The notes beneath the pieces were generated by a model. That model was given only the letters and a program-made list of their open reading frames with translations. It did not search any database and had not been told where the DNA came from. 64,000 nucleotides of DNA from Dromaius novaehollandiae (lineage: Eukaryota > Chordata > Aves > Casuariiformes > Dromaiidae): assembly GCF_036370855.1 (NCBI RefSeq), contig NC_088102.1, forward strand, positions 71,495,601 to 71,559,600. Reading direction: 5' to 3'. Below, in pieces: positions 11,601 to 40,960 of this stretch. The translations under genes and the position numbers were made by a program. The stretch's first letter is position 1. Each line of letters opens with the position of its first letter.

Positions 11601-14600
11601 CTCCTTATAAAAGTCAAAAAAAAAAAAAAAATCCCCAAACATCCTGGCGTGGGGGAGTTTCAGAGCAGAAGAGCGGCTGCGCAGGGCCAGAGCAAAGCTC
11701 TGCCGTGATGCTGCTTCCCAGGGTGACGCTTGCAACCTCCTGCTGTTAACGGGCTCCGGGAGTTCCTGAAATGCAGGTGATCTCTCCGTGGGCTCGCAGC
11801 AGGATTTCCCAATAGCTGGGCTTGGACGGCCTTTTGATTAGCCCTAGCTCTGTTCAGCGTTAATAAATAACCTAAAATAGGTGGATGCACTTGTCTAGCT
11901 ATTTTTTTTTTTTAATGTGAGCAGAACAAGCCGGGGCGATCGCCCTCGCCCCCACCTCCTTCACCCTGAGCTTTTCGGCCTGCACAGATGCCATCGGGCA
12001 AGGCAGGATCCGGCCCTGCGGGTTGTATTTCTTACCGGTCCTCGAGGTCACCTCCAATTTTGCAAAGCCTCAGTGCTGCTACTGGGCGCCTCAAGCCACT
12101 TGCCAGGTCGGAAAAGTTGGGTCTGGGGCATTTTGGGCAGCTGGTCCCCACCGGGCTGGTCACGGCAGCAGGATGCTCAGCAGAGAGGCGGGATGCGGTT
12201 TTTTTTTTTTCCCCAAACTTTCTTTTAAAGCTTCCTAAGGGGCCAACGCGGCTGCTGCAGGGGGTGGTTTGCTCTACAGGGAGCGCGTGGACCCAGCACG
12301 AAACCTCGGCGAGCACCCTGCCAGCACCCGGGGCACGTGAGCAGCTGGGGGAAGGCAGCCAGGCTCCCCTCCCCGCGAAGGGGATCCCCCCCCCAGTTCA
12401 GGCTGACGACTGGGCCTCAGCATCAGCTGCTTGTTGCTCAGCATCAGCCTTTCAGCAAGAGGCAGGTGCAAGCGGTGCGAGCCCAGGCTGCGCTACAGTA
12501 ATCCCCGCTCCCCCCCCCCCCCAATGTTGTCCGCTCGGCTCAAGAAGGTTTTTGTCTCCCCGCTCGCCGTTGCGAATTCTTCTCTATTGAAAAGCAATCT
12601 TTGCCGCCGTCTTCCCGCCCGGCCCAGCTTTTTTAACGCTGCTCGGTGCCAGTCCACGTGAGGGAGTCGCTCGGAGGAGAGATGCTTGCAAGTAGAGCTC
12701 GTCAGGGCGACGCTTAGGAACGGGGCAGAATTTGGCCCAAGCGAGGCTTCACCGTGCCATCTCCGCATAGCGAAAACGAGAATCGCCGCCACTTTCGGTA
12801 TGTGTCACCTTACGCTGAAGTTGCGAAGCCCGAAGCTGGAGAGAAACCTCCTCCTCCTCCTCCCCAACGCTGCCACAAGCCTGCCTTCCCTTCGCGGACC
12901 AGCCTCGCAACCGCATCCTCTGGCGCCTACGTGCACAAACACGAGCGTGAGCGCAGGCGCGACCCGCTGCTGGGAAAGCAGCTGGGCATCTCCCTGCCTT
13001 CCCCAGGGCGGCAGCGGGAAGAGGAGGGGGCTCTCCAGGGAGCTGGGGCAGAGCCGGGCTCCGGGGGGAGCCAGGAAGAGCGAGCAGGTGGTCCCGCAGC
13101 AAAGCAGCAGCCTAGAAAGCCCAGGAGAAGCAGGGAGAAGCGCTGCCCTGCCTGGGACGCTGCACGCACGCGGCTCCCTCCCCTGCATCTGCTCGGTATG
13201 GTTTGACCTTGCCGAGCTACACGGGATCTGCTTTAACCGCCGTTTGAACCCGCACGGTAGCTGTAGCCCCATTTGCAAACGGCACCTTAGATATAAATCG
13301 CGGCTGGTCGTGCTGCAACCGTACTCCTCAACGGCGGCAAGCATACTGGAAAACAAACACCCGGTCACATTTGTAAAACCAGTGTTACCCCTGCGCTGTA
13401 GGTGTGTCTGCTTAAAACTCCGGTTTTGGACACGGCTTGGAGGAGCTGTGGTCCCATCTGCCCTGAAAAGCATGAGGCAGGAGGCCAGAGATGTAACAGC
13501 CTACCTTATCTGCTACGTCTCCCACCCCGGTGGTAGCAAGGAGGATTTGTTCCTGTTCTTCCACTTATCTTTCAACAAGAGTTTCTGCATCGAACACGTA
13601 TCTGCATGGCGTTCTGGGCAAGCCCTAGCTCGGCACAAGCACAGCTCTTGCAGGACTAGCTTGTGCTTCCTGCACACGGCTCCAGAAAGGACTCCCAGAG
13701 CCAAGCAGCATCAATTAAGGACAGGCTGAGCAAAAGTTGCCCCTTGGGAATGCCGTCAGTATTCATCACAACTCAGCTGTGCAGCTGAAGAGCTAGCAGG
13801 GACTGGAGCTGTGGCAGGAGGGCATAACCCAGGCTTCCTCCGTGTCTAACACTTAAACGGTTCAAGAACCTGCTCTTTGCTTCCAAAGCTTTGGTCTCGC
13901 ACTCCCAGCCCTGCTGCCAGAGCTGCGGCTGAGTGAGATCCTCAGATTAGCACATCCTCGGGTCCAAGTTAGCCAAGGGCAAATGTAGCTTTCTCAGCAC
14001 AACGCCTTCAGCTGCAAAATCCACCCGTAAAAGATCAAACAGAGCCAGAGCTCTGCTACCTTCAGGACATTATACTTGGACTGCTCTTTCATCCGGTTTT
14101 CAGCCTTCGGGAATGGAGGTGCAGAGCAGCTCTGATCACACGCTGAAAGAAGTAAGTCACCTGAGCCGGGTTCTTTAGGAGCAAGCAGCTTCAGCAAGCG
14201 AGCAGAACATGGTTTTTCTTCCCTCAAGAAATCAATAAACTGCTAACCTGCAAAACCTGCCCAGCTGCTACGGGAGGGATGCTTTCCACATGCAGAACAA
14301 TTACAGCAGTACCTCAAAACTCATCCGGCTTGCAGGTACTGGTGATCACAAGTTCTCAATCCTATCTTTCCTAGCCTTTTCTTCCTAAAAAGCTAGAAGG
14401 AGCTTGCTTACGAAATACCCCTGTTTGAAACCCCCACGTTCTCAGTGCATGCTGTTAAAATGAACTTTATGTTTGGTTTGGTGACTAATTTCCTCCCCTC
14501 TCCAAGCTGCTTTCTCTCTCTGACCCAGTTACTCAAGTAGCCAGCTGGCTGCAAACTGGGCAAGTATCTTCGAAACGGAGAGAGGCGCAGCGTACCTAAC

Positions 14601-16275
14601 CCCGCTCTGCAAGCGGCCAAATGCTTATCACGCCAGGACAACTGCCGTAGTAAATTCAGAGCAATAGATACCATTAAGATCGTGTCTAGAGGCGCAGTGC
14701 CCTTGCATGTTTTTCCTATTAGCTCTGCTGCTCTCCAGAGGAGGCCTGAGGCACCTGCCAGATATACCACTATATATATATGTATTTTTTTTCTTTTAAA
14801 ACAATTAAAGCAAGGGGAAAAAAGCTGTGGCTGGTAGGGAAGAGGAAGGGAGGACGAGGGAAGGCAATACTGGCCCTGTTCCCTCCGCAGCAGGTGCCAG
14901 ACGAGGTCCGTCCCTGCCCTCTGCTGGGAAACACCCCGCAGGAACACGGGTCGCCCAGCAAAAGCAGGTTTATTAGCACTGCCTAGACATTAAACTCGTG
15001 GTCCCCTCACAAGCCTTCCCCACTGCGCCAGGAGCCTTTTTATTATTATTATTATTATTATTATTAAATACCGCAGCAAGAACTGCTTGGCCCAAAGAAA
15101 GGCAGCCCGTTCAACATCCATGCGGTGCTGCTACAGAGGTGCCTGAAATTTGATTAACGTAACCCTCAAGACTGATGAAGCTCTCCCTCCACCCTACCCC
15201 ACGGTGTGTTAGGCATTGATTCACTTTACCTTTAACTTGGAGCTGCTGATCAGCCTAGAAAGTGAGGCGTTATTTATTATTTGTATTAAAAACAGGCCAC
15301 TCCAGCATTCACAGGGCAGGTTTGAAAAGCTGCGGTCCTTTCCAACCTAGAATGTGTCTTTTTAAACAATCCGAGTCTCTTGCAAGATCGTGAGGTTGCA
15401 TTCATTTCAGAGAAGCTCCTCCGGCCAGACACAGATCACAACACCATGATTCAGAGCCAACGCTCTTTTGAGCGTCTTCGAGCAAAATTACAGTGATTCA
15501 TTCCCCTGTCAAAGAGCTAAAAAACACGCAGGTAAAATATGAGTTTCCAACATGTGCTAGAGACACTGTGCTCCCACCAGCTCTCAGCTGGAGAGCTGCC
15601 GTTTGGCGGAGACACGGAGGCTGCACCTGCTCCCCGGGGCGGAGGAGCCCCGCTGCGTACCCCACGGCACCGCTCGCTGCGTACGTGCCCTGGCCCCAGC
15701 TTGCTTGCAATTGGGGGGAGAAAGAAAAAAGGCCAGACCTCAGATCTGGAAGGAAACATGGGTGCAAAGGCAGGGAGGGCATTCTGCTGCGCTCCCCTTT
15801 GCTGGAAGATGGGGGGCCACAGCGGCAGGACGAGCTGAGAGCAGCCTCCTCGCCACGCGGGTATAGGCTACGGGACGGGTGCTCGGCCGTTTAGGGCTCA
15901 TCACCATGGGAATCTGCGATCCAGATCGCTTGGATAACTCCAAAACCTCCTGCTGCGCACCAGACTGGGGTGCAGCAACTGCAGCAGTTTTGTACGCACC
16001 TCACTTGCACTGCAAGGCCCATTTTCAAAACATTTTTGGGTGCAGTTCAAGGGGGTACACTTGACAGGCAAAGCCACCTCTGTCCACGCTGTCCTGATGC
16101 CCACCTCTCCACTAGCTTTACCCAGAGATTTACACTTACCCAACACTGAAAATGAATCCCTAGGACAACTGCAGAATGACAGCCCTCCTATGTAGCTGAA
16201 TGTACATGAAGTTTAGGAAGAAGGTACTGCCACCATGATTTTAGAAGCTGCTTCTAGTTCCAGAGGAACTGAAGT
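8611..16275. other. Intergenic between BAHD1 candidate and IVD
   Basis: No gene is recognised. A 347-codon open frame (12686-13729, plus) and a 222-codon frame on the opposite strand overlap in a GC-rich patch, but neither resembles a known protein. An ATT simple repeat occupies about 15041-15065. An A/T-rich block at about 9730-9990 looks more evenly composed than its surroundings and could be a conserved noncoding element, which cannot be tested here. Confidence 0.45.
15041..15065. repeat. (ATT)n microsatellite
   Basis: About eight perfect copies of the trinucleotide att. Confidence 0.9.
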
Positions 16276-17524
16276 TTTATTGGCCTTTCGTATAAATACC
16301 TGGTGACCCAGCTGGCAATACAGCAAGGTGAATTTTTCTTCAGTCTGTGGCATTTTAAAATTTAGTATTAGTTTCTGTCACCTAGGACAGACAAACCAAA
16401 ACCACACACAGCTTTAAGCTTTTCTGTTAAAACTATCTGGAGGTTGCCCATAGGGTCGCTGTTGAATTCATTCCTCCGTCATGTTTACAACAGCCCATTT
16501 TCCTTCATGATTCAGTCTTGAGGCTGTAGTATGCACTGCAGTTTTCCTTAATAAGGCTAGGTATACCTTAATTTGATGTATTTAATACTCCCTGACAACA
16601 CCCAAATACTGTTGCACTCGCTCTGACTCCATTTAGTCAAGCAAGTGTGGAGTGTAAGCACATGCTTTTTACCAAAAGAACAACCTAAAAAAAAAAAATC
16701 TCAACCCAAAAGTCAACCTCCTTCTGCCCGACTCATTCTTGGATATCACAATACAGGTCTGACATTCTAACTGTTCCCAGAATGATGGATGGTGACACCT
16801 CCGAACGGATAACACAGCAGGAGGCAGTCCGTCAGAAGAGCAAAGACTTCAGGCTGCACTGAAATATCTTGAGAAGCAGCCGGGATAGGAAAGGAAGTAT
16901 GCAAAGAAACAGAAGTGGTGTTTTAATGAGGTTTTAGCAATCATGGCCTAAAACACTGCCTGTGTGGCTATGATGCTTTGATGTTCATGATAGCTACCCC
17001 CCGTGATTTGGCTGCCATTGAGCTCCCCAAAATGGAAGCTATTAATCTCATTGGAACGTCGCAATGGGAAATTCCTCCATCCAGCAGGAGCATGCTAAAT
17101 GCTAGCTATTTAATGGCACTCAGTTTTTAAAGAGAACAAAATTACTCCCTAGCCCGTTTTTTTGGATTGACTTTCTGTACTCAGCAACAGCCGCCTCCTG
17201 TTCCAGGCATACTGTTCAACAGCCTGCTCTGATGGTGATATGTCCCCTGGATGAACCTCAGCTCTGTAGCACTGAGAATCCGGATGGCTTATGAACAGGA
17301 TGAATCAGGCTGATCATGAGAAGAAAAACACATTTTTCCTTCTATCCTACCGTCTGATTCATTCTGTCAGCAAAGCCCAGCCCAGCAGCATCTGTTCACA
17401 GCGCAGACAGGAAAGAGTCCACAAGCGACAATCCCAGAATCACAAGCAGGAAGAAGTTGTGCGCCCCAGCTTTACAGTCAAAGGCCTCTTGGTAGTCAGG
17501 GTGCTGTCCCTCCGCTGGTTGATA
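16276..17524 (-). other. IVD: IVD 3'UTR with candidate poly(A) signals
   Basis: Downstream of the IVD stop the first canonical AATAAA on the minus strand is at 16276-16281 (plus tttatt), giving a 3'UTR of about 1.25 kb. ATTAAA variants occur at 17109-17114 and 16581-16586, so shorter forms are possible. The 3' end is inferred from these hexamers alone. Confidence 0.5.
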
Positions 17525-34589
<17,065 letters not shown>

Positions 34590-35070
34590 GCTCGCCCCGG
34601 GCCGGCCGCGACGCGCAGGCGCAGCCCGGCCCCAGAGCGCGCCCCGCCCCGCCCCGCCCGCTCCCCCACCGGCGCGGCGGCCCCAGCTCGCTCCTCAGGC
34701 GTTTGATACGCTGAAGCTACTAACGGTAACAGCGTACATACGGATTACAACACGTGCACCGCTCACGACAAAGGTACGCACTGGGAGACAGGGCCCAGGC
34801 TACGCTCCAGCCCCTTCCGGGAGAGCAGCAAGCGCTGGCCCATGCGTAGCAGCTCGTTGCCGCTCTCTCCTAAGCCACCCGTCCCATCCCCATCAGTTGC
34901 TACCCCACCACAGACAGCTCGGTAACGTCCATCCAGATGCCACAATGCCCAGCTCATTGATTCAGGCTGCCAGACGTAAGAGCTAGGTTTACAGTGTGAA
35001 GAGATCATTGAACTAGGAGTAAAACACATACATATATAAAAAAAAAGCCAGCACAGCCAGTCCTTGAGCC

Positions 35071-38000
35071 TCACATAGCCAGAAGCAGCTCCAGCTGATC
35101 AAGCATTGCTGAACATTGCTCCATTTCTGCTTGAAAGGAGGAATGCTTCTCCAGGGACTGGTGTCTCTCTTCTTCTGCTGATTTCCACTTAGCCATTGCT
35201 GTCTGTACAGAAAAGTCAGTGCACGCAAGATTTCACTAACACAAGAGTGTTACTCAATAGCAAAGCTAAGCTCAAAAATAACTCCAACTAGAACTGGGAA
35301 AAACTTGAGATAGCAAGATAGCTCATTCGAACTCTTCAGCACAGTCTTGCTTGCTAAACTAAGATTAGTCTAGCTTGACTGGGATGTCTTTTCCCTTGCT
35401 TCTTTCAGGAAAATGGCAGTTTAATCAAAGACTAAAGTTTAGGAAGAAGTCTTAAGTAAAGCAGTTTCATTAGGTTAGCTCTTAAACTTCTTACCAAGAA
35501 TTCCAGAGCTGGAATTTAAACAATTATTTGGGTCAGTATATAGATAAAATGCTTACAGTATAACACTTACTGAACCTACTTGTGATTGCATGCTTCCTAG
35601 TTCCTAGAGTGACTACATGAGGTCACTGGTCCACCACTGACTCCAAATTAGATCAAGTCTTCTGAGTTCCAGTATAACAACCAGACTACTGGATCAGTGT
35701 TCTTCTAGTGGTGTTTACAACCATCTGCAATACAGGCTTGTAAAACCTTCCCTGAGAAGAGCTAGTCTTAGCAGAAATAGCTCCATTTGCCTATTAGTAT
35801 CCATCTTAATCTTGTGACTGATTCAATCTTACTTGAAGATTATCAGCCATTACCGTCACTTCCTAAGGCAGTTTCTATTTTTTATCTTGTTTAAACTTGA
35901 ATTATATACAACTCAACTTAAAATGACTTTGATGAGAATTACCATTGCCTCATCATGAACCTTGCTATAAATTCCTTCGTTTAGAAGGAAAGTAACATCT
36001 ACAGTTTCCTTATTATGCATTTATTTATAATAAAATATGAATAATGCCACAGGCATTCACTGTCTAGTTTATCTGAAGAATGGGCCAGCATAGGGAGGGG
36101 GAAAACAAGCTTCAAAATTTCACTCAGCACCAGATGTTTGTTACCTGGTTGACTGTGAAACAAAGTTATGGTCTTACCTGAAGCACTTCCTTTTCTTTTG
36201 CAGCTGTTTCATTAAATAGCCTCAATTCTGCTATGAGCTTCTCAGTTAACAGCTGAAAAGCCAAAGGAAGATAGTTTAGTGCAACACAGATAAATGCAAA
36301 CTGCAGTGACTGTTTCCACAACAGTGGCAGTAAAGAGCACGCAGACTCCTTGCTAACAAAGCCTGTTTAACTCGTATCACAATTTCAGTATTTTCTTACC
36401 GTTGTCTGCTTCCGACATTCCTTTGTCTTTTCTTCCTCCTCCAAAATGTTGCTGCCTGTAACTGATTTATGAGATACATTAATGAATCTCTAATATACAG
36501 ATGACTTTGCTGTAAGAACAAAGGTGTAACAGCCTTTTTTTTTTTGGTAGCTTAAGTGGGGGAACACACACAGAAACCGATGTTACCTCAGTATTTCCTG
36601 GACAAGGAATCAGAGGCTAGATGCCTTATGAACACAGTTGCAATTGGAAATAAAAGGATGTTCTGCAAAATAAGTACCAGTATGGTATATGGTACTAGCT
36701 TCTTACTGTTAGTACTGAAATGCAGTCCTTACCTGGATCAATGTTTCTGCTTTCTAAAATCACCATGCAGGTCTCCTGAAATTTCTTGAGCTTCTCAACT
36801 TCTTGTGCCAGGCCTTCATTCTCCTCCCTTAGCTCTTTTATAGTGCCCTGTAATTAACACAGGTCATAAGTGAATCTAGTTTCCAAGGAGAGTTTCTTCG
36901 TGGTAGTTAGTAATACTGACTGTGATACTAATGGTTCAGCAGGTGCTCTCCTAGTACCAAGAATCAGATCTTGCCCTTCTAGCTTTACCACTACTGCAGA
37001 TTAATCTGTTTCAGATGCTGACTCCTGCTCCTTGACTGGATTAATACATTTATCACATGCAGAAGCCACAGCAGTTGCTAAAAAATTTGATCCTAAAGAT
37101 ACTTTCCTTTTAGACAAGTCTATCATGTCTATTCTTGTGCTATACACATTTCTTAAGTTTTATGCACTGAAGAGCATAGAACATAGGGAAGAAAGGGGCA
37201 TCCTGGAGTCTTTGAGTTACACCATTATTCCCTACACAATTCAGATATTACCAGGCAATCTGATAAGCTGATCAGCCTCATAAGTCTACTACAATTCTCT
37301 GAGAGAATCAACAAGCATGTGGATTACGGTGATCCAGCTGATAGTATCAGAAGCTTTTTGAGCATACCACATGAGGTCTCAAAGGCTCTTAAAGAAATTA
37401 AACCATGAGATAAAAGGAAAGATCATCTCAAGATTAGTAACCGGTTGAGAACTAGGAAATAAAGTGAGCTTTTACAACTGAAGGTTACCAGCAGGGCCTC
37501 TTGCACATGCAATAGAATTTGTGCTGTTAAGTGTGTCCTAAAGTGACCCGTGAAAGGTGGTGAATAATGAAATACCATTCAGGATGGTAGAATCTTAGTT
37601 TGATAAAGCCTGCCAAAGACTAGCATTATACTAAAAGACTAGGCAACAATATGGCACAACAGCACATGGAAGAAACATAAGCTTACGTACACCGAACTCT
37701 AATTGAGTTAGCAATACTCAGAAAAGAATGATGTCAGTGTCCCTCAAGTCCTTAGCGCACAGCAGTGACCAAAATCCAAGTTCATAATTACTAAAACGCA
37801 GGTACATACACTCCTGAAGAACCCTCATCTTCAATACTGTATGCAGTTCCACACCACACTTTTTGTGATGGGGTAACAGAAGTAGGAGAGATTTGGCAAA
37901 GGGAACAAGGATGATCTAAGAAACTGAATAGCTTATCTGCTGTATGAGGAGGGATGAAGTATGTTAGGAGGTAAGGATGAAAAGAAAGGATTAATAGACC

Positions 38001-40462
38001 TCAAGTCTTGAGTGGCGATTACAGAGAGATTATTTACAGTTTCTCATAATGTAACAAGGGAGCATCTGTCAGCATTGAGGTTGATTTATGCAAGTGTATA
38101 ATTGTGAACTTAAACTCATTGCAGGAGAATGTTTCCAGATGGAATTGGAGCACTGGTGACTATTTAACAATGATCTGGATGCATTATCTAGCTAAATATG
38201 TCTGCAGTTCTGCTGATTGAGCGGTTCTAGTAGGATATCATTGGTCTAAGAAGAAAAAACCCAGCCTACTCTTACACTCTACTGGCTTCTGATGGAGACA
38301 GGACAATGAGCAAGATAATCCTTTGATCTGACCCTATAGAGAGCAAAATATAAGGATTGCTCAATTAATGTTTTACTCCTTACCTGTGCTCCTGCTAGTC
38401 GAGAGTGAAGTTGTTGTTTGGCTGTTTCTAACAGCTGATTCTTGGTCTTCAGCTCTGCCTCTAATTTGTATCTGCTTAGAGGTCTGTAGAGTCAAACATC
38501 AAAGACTTAGGTGCAAAGATATCAGTGTTACACACTTGCTCTTTAACTTTCACTAAGTGCCCTCCTTTAAAGTATTAGCTCTTGTTCATGAGTTTTCATC
38601 AGCATACTTGGCACAAATAACTGTATATGGATGAAAGCTCATCATAACTCTTTGAGATAGAACATTATTGCATGAGAGCAGCTAATAGCTCTTTGAGGAA
38701 ACATACCCTCTTGCAGCTGTCTTTTTTGAAACGGGTTCTGTTTTCTTGGCAGATTTAGGAAACCTTAAAAGACAAGTAGAATACGATTACCACAGAAAGA
38801 CACTGTATATTTACAGATTACCAAGTCTGTTGGTTTGACAAAAAATGTAAAACGCTAAGCCACATTTAGGACATTTATCAAGCAATAAATTCATCACTAC
38901 TTTACTTTCACTTACCCTTGGTTTGTAGCTTTGAAGACACCATCTCCTGGAATACTTGAGCTAAAGTTAAAATTGGGATCCTTGCTGAACTCCAGATCAG
39001 CTGCTTTGCTGACACATTGTTTCTTGGAAGGAAACACCATTTGCATTTCTGCAAGAGAAAGACAACAATGAAAACACCACTATCTACAAGAGACACCATA
39101 ATATGCAGAACTACTGGATCTACTAAGCTTTCAATTTCACAAAAGTCATCTTATCAGGTTAGAACTGAGAAAGCAACAACTAAGTGCAGTCTTCAAATTC
39201 TATCCATGGTCCAAAACAAGCCACAGGTAGCTCATGGTAGACAGTGTTAAAACATAGCTACTAGGCTAGCGCTAATGGCAGAGAGTTTGAAAACAATAAC
39301 GCAAGCATGATAGTAAAGGAGGTCTCAACATCAGGCAAACAGCAAGCCACAGCGTTCCAAGCAAAGTTGTCCAGCACTGGAAGCAAAACATGTACAGCCC
39401 ACTTGAAATTCTCAGTGTAAGAGAACTTTGCATTTCAATTTACTATAGATAGATAAACTTTTAAAATAACTTGAGGGAGCGCTAGCTTTCTATGTGAAGT
39501 TTATTCAGTCATAAAGCATAGCTATTTGAGTACATAAAACTGCTTTTATGTAGTGACTTTTGGGAGGTTTTTTCTTTTCTTTTTTTTTTTTTTTTGCAAG
39601 CTAAAACTTTCTCTAATGACATATCTATATCCAATTCATACAGTTACAGAGGGCAGGTGGGGATGTTTTACTCCTACACAGCAGTTCTCATGTTTTAAAA
39701 TTTAAGTCTAGGGGCCTCATACATATAAGAGGTAAAATGCTGCAAGCAGTATCTGAAGACCTATAGAAGTAAGAGCCTCTGAAGGAAGGTATTTTTAACC
39801 TCTGGTGGCCACTGCATTCAGATAAGCAGGAGATGAACCCTCAGCAGGCCTAACATCGCTGCTAAACTGAGCCTTTTGAGATGACTGCTGCTCGTGATTC
39901 AAATAGCTACAGGTTCCCCCCCCCCCCCCCCTTGATCAAAAAGGCAGGTTTAAGCAAAAAATTCTAACCACAAAGTCTTAAGCAGAGACAAAGCAGGTGT
40001 ATAGTGTGAATTCTACCGGAAGGTAGCCTAGCTCATTAGCATGCACAGCACTCGTGGCTGTACCAAAAGCCACATTTTCATTCATGGACCCATACCTGTT
40101 TCCCATGGTAACTATTTCAGCTGTTTTCACTGACAAAAAGCATTAAGTATCTGCATATGAGCTTCAGGGTGTCACAACTGTGTATTCAGCATTAAGGCTG
40201 TCCTAATGTGGTAGTGTTACAGTGAGAATTCACAGTCAGGAGGAGAAAAAAGAAGCTTTTGATGAGATTTCCTAACTACAGATCAAGGCAGTGCGGGAGC
40301 TCCCTGAGAGGTGCCCGCTGGCCCTCCGCGCTGGCCTAAGGCGGGCCCCGAGCACTGAGGGCCCGGGACCTCGGGGCAGGGCAAGGCGGGCCGGGACGCA
40401 CCTGCGGGGCCGCCGCGGTGGAGCGCGCCGTACACGGGGATGCGGGAGGGCTCGCTCTCCAT
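35071..40462 (-). CDS. KNSTRN: Kinastrin/SKAP, kinetochore-spindle protein, 8 exons
   Basis: Small kinetochore-associated protein. In mammals it works with astrin (SPAG5) at kinetochores and spindle microtubule plus ends. Coding exons in order: 40402-40462, 38916-39048, 38707-38763, 38384-38483, 36733-36847, 36400-36455, 36178-36252, 35071-35202. The total is 729 bp (242 aa), with all GT-AG junctions and phases consistent. Identification rests on human-like blocks: PLSRYKLEAELKTKNQLLE (exon 4), KKFQETCMVILESRNIDP (exon 5), ELRLFNETAAK (exon 7) and an MxxxLxxLELLLAM-type end. Residues from about 85 to the end are predicted coiled coil. The N-terminal 80 residues are poorly conserved and polar. 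The length matches the 238-aa human mitotic isoform, not the 316-aa long form. The start is the first in-frame ATG of the CpG-island exon. An SxIP motif (SRIP, residues 6-9) is present. Confidence 0.93.
37560..38345 (+). mobile_element. Ancient CR1 remnant in KNSTRN intron 4
   Basis: The plus strand keeps blocks of an old CR1 3' half: cttcaatactgtatgcagtt, a gggaacaaggatgatctaag word, tatgaggagggatgaa, and aactcattgcaggagaatg further on. These are in the order seen in reptile-type CR1 (compare aactcattgccaggggatg). Similarity is patchy and the ends are estimates. It is antisense to KNSTRN. Confidence 0.55.
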
Positions 40463-40960
40463 CCTGCGCCACGCCTCAGCGGCCGCCGGCCCGGGAACGC
40501 CGCTCCGACGGCTGCTCGCCTGCAGGTCGCGGCACAGACACCCTCACCCAGAGGCATCGCACGGCTCCGCTCGGGCGCTAAGGCCCATTCCCGCCCGCAC
40601 AGCCGCCCAGAGCCCCCCCCCCCACCGCCACGGGAAGGGAGGGAGAGGGGAGCGGGCACCTACCGCGCTCGCGCCGCCGTTTGAATTCAAGCCGGCGCCA
40701 AACGGCTCGCTGGCCCCGCACATGCGCAGCCGCCGCCCGCGTGCCCGCCCCGCCCGCAGCGGCGGCGCGCGCAGGCGCAGTGCGGCAGCGGGGCTGTTGG
40801 TCGGGGGGGGAGTGCGCGCGCGGCACCCGCCTCCTCTCGCCTCAGGGGAGCTGCGGCGGGCGGCGATGGGGAAAGGCGTCGCGCTGCGGCTGCCTGCAGC
40901 TCACAGGCCATACGGGCCGCGCCCTGGGGGAACTGAGGGTGCCCCCGGCCTTTCGAGCTG
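40272..40960 (-). promoter_or_regulatory. KNSTRN: KNSTRN CpG-island promoter with E2F/CHR-like and NRF1-like sites
   Basis: The CpG island covers KNSTRN exon 1 and about 500 bp upstream. Upstream of the ATG (40460-40462) there is an E2F-like word ggcgccaaa (40694-40702) adjacent to CHR-like words (tttgaa 40680-40685; cttgaa on the minus strand, 40686-40691). That resembles the CDE/CHR pair of late cell-cycle genes. NRF1-like words lie at about 40719-40731 and 40769-40778. No TATA box is seen. Cell-cycle control would suit a mitotic gene but is inferred from motifs. Confidence 0.65.

Noticed and set aside
12686-13729. 347-codon open frame on plus, with a 222-codon frame on minus across it
   Set aside because: No domain, repeat or family resemblance. 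It sits in a GC-rich patch with other overlapping frames and has no supporting splice or promoter context.
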